Source of the DNA: Lachnospiraceae bacterium
Lineage (GTDB): Bacteria; Bacillota; Clostridia; Lachnospirales; Lachnospiraceae
Length of the DNA: 64,000 nucleotides
Reading direction: 5' to 3'
Assembly (NCBI GenBank): GCA_024698345.1
Contig: JAILRH010000255.1
Coordinates: 1 to 64,000, forward strand
A program made the position numbers and the translations under genes. The notes beneath the pieces were generated by a model. That model was not told the DNA's origin. It did no database searches and saw nothing but the letters and a program-made list of their open reading frames with translations. Shown here piece by piece: positions 61,342 through 64,000 of the stretch (position 1 is its first letter; every line of letters begins with the position of its first letter).

Positions 61342-62828
61342 GAAAAGGATTTGACAATGACAAGTATTTAAAAATGCAGTCAGAGCACATCAGAGAGAGA
61401 ATAGCTCAATTTGGAAATAAACTATATCTTGAGTTCGGTGGAAAGTTATTTGATGATTTTCATGCGTCAAGAGTTTTACCGGGATTTGAGCCTGATTCCA
61501 AGTTGCAGATGCTTCTTCAGTTAAAAGATCAGGCTGAGATTGTTATAGTTATCAGTGCTGAAGATATTGAAGAGAATAAGGTTAGAGGTGATTACGGTAT
61601 CACTTATGATATGGATGTTTTGAGACTTATTGATGAGTTCCAGTCTATCGGACTTTTTGTAGGAAGTGTTTGTCTTACAAAGTTTGCGGGACAACCATCT
61701 GCAGAACTGTTTATGAAGAGACTCGAGTCTATGGGAATTAAGTCTTACAAACATTACAAGATTCCGGGATATCCTAGTGATGTTAAGTTTATTGTTAGCG
61801 ATGAGGGGTATGGCAAGAACGACTACATAGAGACGGAGCGTCCATTGGTAGTAATTACTGCTCCGGGACCTGGAAGCGGAAAGATGGCTACATGCCTTTC
61901 TCAGTTATACCACGAATATAAGAAGGGAATTAAGGCAGGATATGCCAAGTTTGAGACTTTCCCAATTTGGAATATACCACTTAAGCATCCTGTTAATCTT
62001 GCATATGAGGCAGCTACAGCAGATCTCAATGATGTCAATATGATTGATCCTTTCCATTTAGAGGCATACGGTGAGACAACTGTTAACTACAACAGAGATA
62101 TTGAAATCTTCCCTGTTGTTAATGCTATGTTTGAACTTATTGCAGGAGAAAGTCCATACAAATCCCCAACAGATATGGGTGTTAATATGGCAGGAAACTG
62201 CATCTTTGACGATGAAGCATGTTGCGATGCTTCTAAGCAGGAGATTATCAGACGTTATTATAAGAGTCTTTGCGAAAAGAAACGTAAGGGAACAACTAAG
62301 GACGATATATATAAGTTAGAGTTGCTCATGAAGCAGGCAGAGATAACAGTAGAAGACAGAAAAGTGGCAGTTGCCGCATTGGCAAGACAGGAAGAAACAG
62401 AGGGCAAGCCTGCAGCAGCAATAGAACTTCCGAATGGTTCTATAGTGACCGGAAGAACAAGTGAATTGCTTGGAGCTGCTTCGTCAGCGCTGCTTAATGC
62501 AATCAAGGTTTTAGCCGGAATCGATGATGAGGTCAAACTCATTGCACCTGAAGCTATCGAGCCTATTCAGACACTCAAGACTAACTATCTTGGAAGCAAC
62601 AATCCAAGACTTCATACAGATGAGATTCTGACAGCACTTTCATCTACTGCGGCACACAGTGATGTTGCAAGGATTGCATTGGAACAGTTGCCACAGCTCA
62701 GAGGATGCGATGCTCATTCCACAGTACTTTTATCAACAGTTGATGAGCAGATTTTTAAGAAACTTGGAATTCAGCTTACTTGCGAGCCAAAGTATGAGGA
62801 AGACGGCAGAATGTATCATAAGCACTAG
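61338..62828 (+). CDS. DUF1846 family protein
   Basis: GTG start at 61338, 9 nt after GAGG. The 496-residue length and the opening ([48 protein letters not shown]) match the DUF1846 family, which is usual in Firmicutes and has no firm function. A P-loop-like [21 protein letters not shown] sits near residue 175-195, with [21 protein letters not shown] before it. Cytoplasmic; no membrane segment. Translation appears coupled to a 15-codon leader. A terminator follows. Confidence 0.88.
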   Translation: MRKGFDNDKYLKMQSEHIRERIAQFGNKLYLEFGGKLFDDFHASRVLPGFEPDSKLQMLLQLKDQAEIVIVISAEDIEENKVRGDYGITYDMDVLRLIDEFQSIGLFVGSVCLTKFAGQPSAELFMKRLESMGIKSYKHYKIPGYPSDVKFIVSDEGYGKNDYIETERPLVVITAPGPGSGKMATCLSQLYHEYKKGIKAGYAKFETFPIWNIPLKHPVNLAYEAATADLNDVNMIDPFHLEAYGETTVNYNRDIEIFPVVNAMFELIAGESPYKSPTDMGVNMAGNCIFDDEACCDASKQEIIRRYYKSLCEKKRKGTTKDDIYKLELLMKQAEITVEDRKVAVAALARQEETEGKPAAAIELPNGSIVTGRTSELLGAASSALLNAIKVLAGIDDEVKLIAPEAIEPIQTLKTNYLGSNNPRLHTDEILTALSSTAAHSDVARIALEQLPQLRGCDAHSTVLLSTVDEQIFKKLGIQLTCEPKYEEDGRMYHKH

Positions 62829-62874
62829 AGACAGTTAACAATAATAAAAACATAATAATTTAAAAATACGGAAC

Positions 62875-62925
62875 AAAACACAGGACAGTTTTAAGCAATG
62901 GCTTTAAATTTGTTCTGTGTTTTTT
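62875..62925 (+). terminator. Terminator after DUF1846 gene
   Basis: AAAACACAGGACA pairs with TGTTCTGTGTTTTTT (62911-62925) with one mismatch and has an inner AAGC/GCTT stem. T run at the end. Confidence 0.8.
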
Positions 62926-63006
62926 ATATAAATAAGTTAAAATAATAGTAGTATACAAAGTGGTGTATTAGACTGAAAAAATGACCACTTTATCGGGGTG
63001 ATTTTA

Positions 63007-63765
63007 TTGAAAAAAGTCAAGGAAAAGGATTCAAAGTTGGGGAGACAGAGGGATAAGAATATGAATGAAAAAAATAATGAAAAAAATAATGAAAATAAAA
63101 ACGATAATAAAAACGATAATAAAAATAGTGATTTGAAAGAATGGGAACTTGAATATAGTCAGTTTGGTGTTGATAGCATTTACCAATATATACAGGATAT
63201 GGCAGTGAAGTACAACTTATCGCAGACACTTGAGGCTTTGCCATATGTTTGCAGGATGCATGAGGGACAATATAGAAAAGGCGAGTGTAAATTACCTTAT
63301 AGCATTCATCCATTGACTGTTGCAGCACATGCTCTCGCGCTGCATATTATTGATGATGTTGTTATTGCGACAAGTCTTTGCCATGATATCTGTGAAGATT
63401 GCAAAGATGAAAACGGAAACAGAATCAGTGCAAATGATCTTCCTATTGGAGATGAAGCTAAGGCGGCAGTTGCACTTTTGACAAAAAAGAAGAGAAAAGA
63501 TTTTGTGAAAAAAGAGTATTATGACAATATACAAAATAATCAGGTTGCGATGATTGTAAAGGTTTTGGACAGATGCCATAACATATCGAAAATGGCAACA
63601 GGTTTTTCGAAAGAGCGAATTAACGGATATATCGCAGAGACTGAACAATATGTTTTTCCGCTGATAGATATTATCGAAAAAAACTACCCTGAATATAAAG
63701 AGAAGATGTTTGTAATCAGGTATCATATGCTCGCAGTGATGGAAAGTTTAAAAAGATATGTATAA
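63007..63765 (+). CDS. SpoT-like HD-domain hydrolase
   Basis: A 252-residue protein. The TTG start at 63007 has GGGGTGAT at good distance; ATG 63061 with GGGAT is a second possibility. The first ~45 residues are a Lys/Asn/Glu-rich, probably disordered, stretch with repeated NEKNNEK and KNDN. Then comes an HD domain like the hydrolase half of RelA/SpoT: HEGQYRKGECKLPYSIHPLTVAAHAL, then CHDICEDC with the metal-binding His126-Asp127, and RCHNISKM. There is no synthetase or TGS domain. It may degrade (p)ppGpp or a related alarmone, or another nucleotide. Family level is good; substrate is inference. Confidence 0.8.
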   Translation: MKKVKEKDSKLGRQRDKNMNEKNNEKNNENKNDNKNDNKNSDLKEWELEYSQFGVDSIYQYIQDMAVKYNLSQTLEALPYVCRMHEGQYRKGECKLPYSIHPLTVAAHALALHIIDDVVIATSLCHDICEDCKDENGNRISANDLPIGDEAKAAVALLTKKKRKDFVKKEYYDNIQNNQVAMIVKVLDRCHNISKMATGFSKERINGYIAETEQYVFPLIDIIEKNYPEYKEKMFVIRYHMLAVMESLKRYV

Positions 63766-63984
63766 AAATAATTTTATATACCTTTTTATTAAATTTGTGA
63801 TAAAATAGAAATAAGCATAATTATTTATAAGGGGAATGCATATTATTCAATGATATTTAATATGCACCGGAAAGATATAAATTAATAGAATTGAAAAAGA
63901 AAGGATAATTATACTCATTTAATTAATAGTTTCTATTCCAATGAGACGACGGTTATGGGATATGTTAGGAGGTTATATTAGAGT
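63766..63984. other. Leader before a partial gene
   Basis: An A+T-rich 219-bp gap. It contains an inverted repeat GCATATTA/TAATATGC around 63838-63865 and a TTGTGA at 63795 without a convincing -10. It ends with AGGAGG at 63967-63972. Confidence 0.4.
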
Positions 63985-64000
63985 ATGATTGATAACAGAA
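63985..64000 (+). CDS. Start of a gene running out of the window
   Basis: ATG 63985, 12 nt after AGGAGG, opens Met-Ile-Asp-Asn-Arg before the window ends. Too short to identify. Confidence 0.45.

Overview
The window looks like the chromosome of a low-GC, Gram-positive gut-type clostridium, most likely a member of the Lachnospiraceae. The reasons are A+T-rich sequence with strong purine-rich ribosome binding sites, many surface proteins built from cohesin, dockerin, InlB-type, BIG_2 and BspA-type repeats, ER-type SipW signal peptidases, and an EF-Ts with an inserted segment. Almost all genes read on the + strand. Three membrane protein genes read on the - strand. I see no tRNA, rRNA, CRISPR array, transposase or phage gene.

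Layout. (1) 209-8295: four consecutive surface protein genes, each with one C- or N-terminal cohesin module; only the last also has a dockerin. (2) 8379-10452: rpsB-tsf, with a promoter that overlaps the preceding terminator, followed by a duplicated ~100-bp terminator element. (3) 10758-17264: unrelated singletons, including an XRE/ImmA-IrrE regulator whose promoter lies between two identical-type palindromes, and a polytopic membrane protein. (4) 17378-19350: a NarL-type two-component system. (5) 19375-49281: a ~30 kb locus that I regard as the main discovery candidate. It begins at a consensus promoter and holds a degenerate EAL protein, a camelysin-like membrane protein, SipW signal peptidase 1, a membrane-anchored McrB-like AAA+ ATPase, a DUF2357-like coiled-coil protein, SipW signal peptidase 2 and two small proteins. 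A TasA/camelysin-like major subunit follows under its own promoter with a consensus cre site. Then come five minor subunits with SipW-type signal sequences and a 3474-residue GLUG-type giant surface protein. (6) 49360-53445: a strongly promoted BIG_2 protein, then a sortase with an adjacent putative substrate carrying a non-canonical sorting signal. (7) 53554-58742: exopolysaccharide genes (Wzz-like modulator, BY-kinase, WbpM/PglF-type dehydratase, CapF-type reductase) with a 34-residue membrane peptide overlapping the kinase stop. (8) 58947-64000: phenylacetate-CoA ligase, DUF2752 and DUF4234 membrane proteins, a DUF1846 protein coupled to a 15-codon leader peptide, a SpoT-like HD protein, and the first codons of a further gene.

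How it fits together. Most of the window is devoted to the cell surface. The centre looks like a dedicated assembly line: two SipW peptidases mature at least five substrates that share an alanine-tryptophan box at the end of the signal sequence. A cytoplasmic AAA+ ATPase and a coiled-coil partner, encoded between the two peptidases, could act on them from inside. The peptidases share a short cytoplasmic tail motif that could be the physical link. The cre site suggests the major subunit is repressed when preferred sugars are present. Family assignments rest on motifs read by eye; no database search was run.
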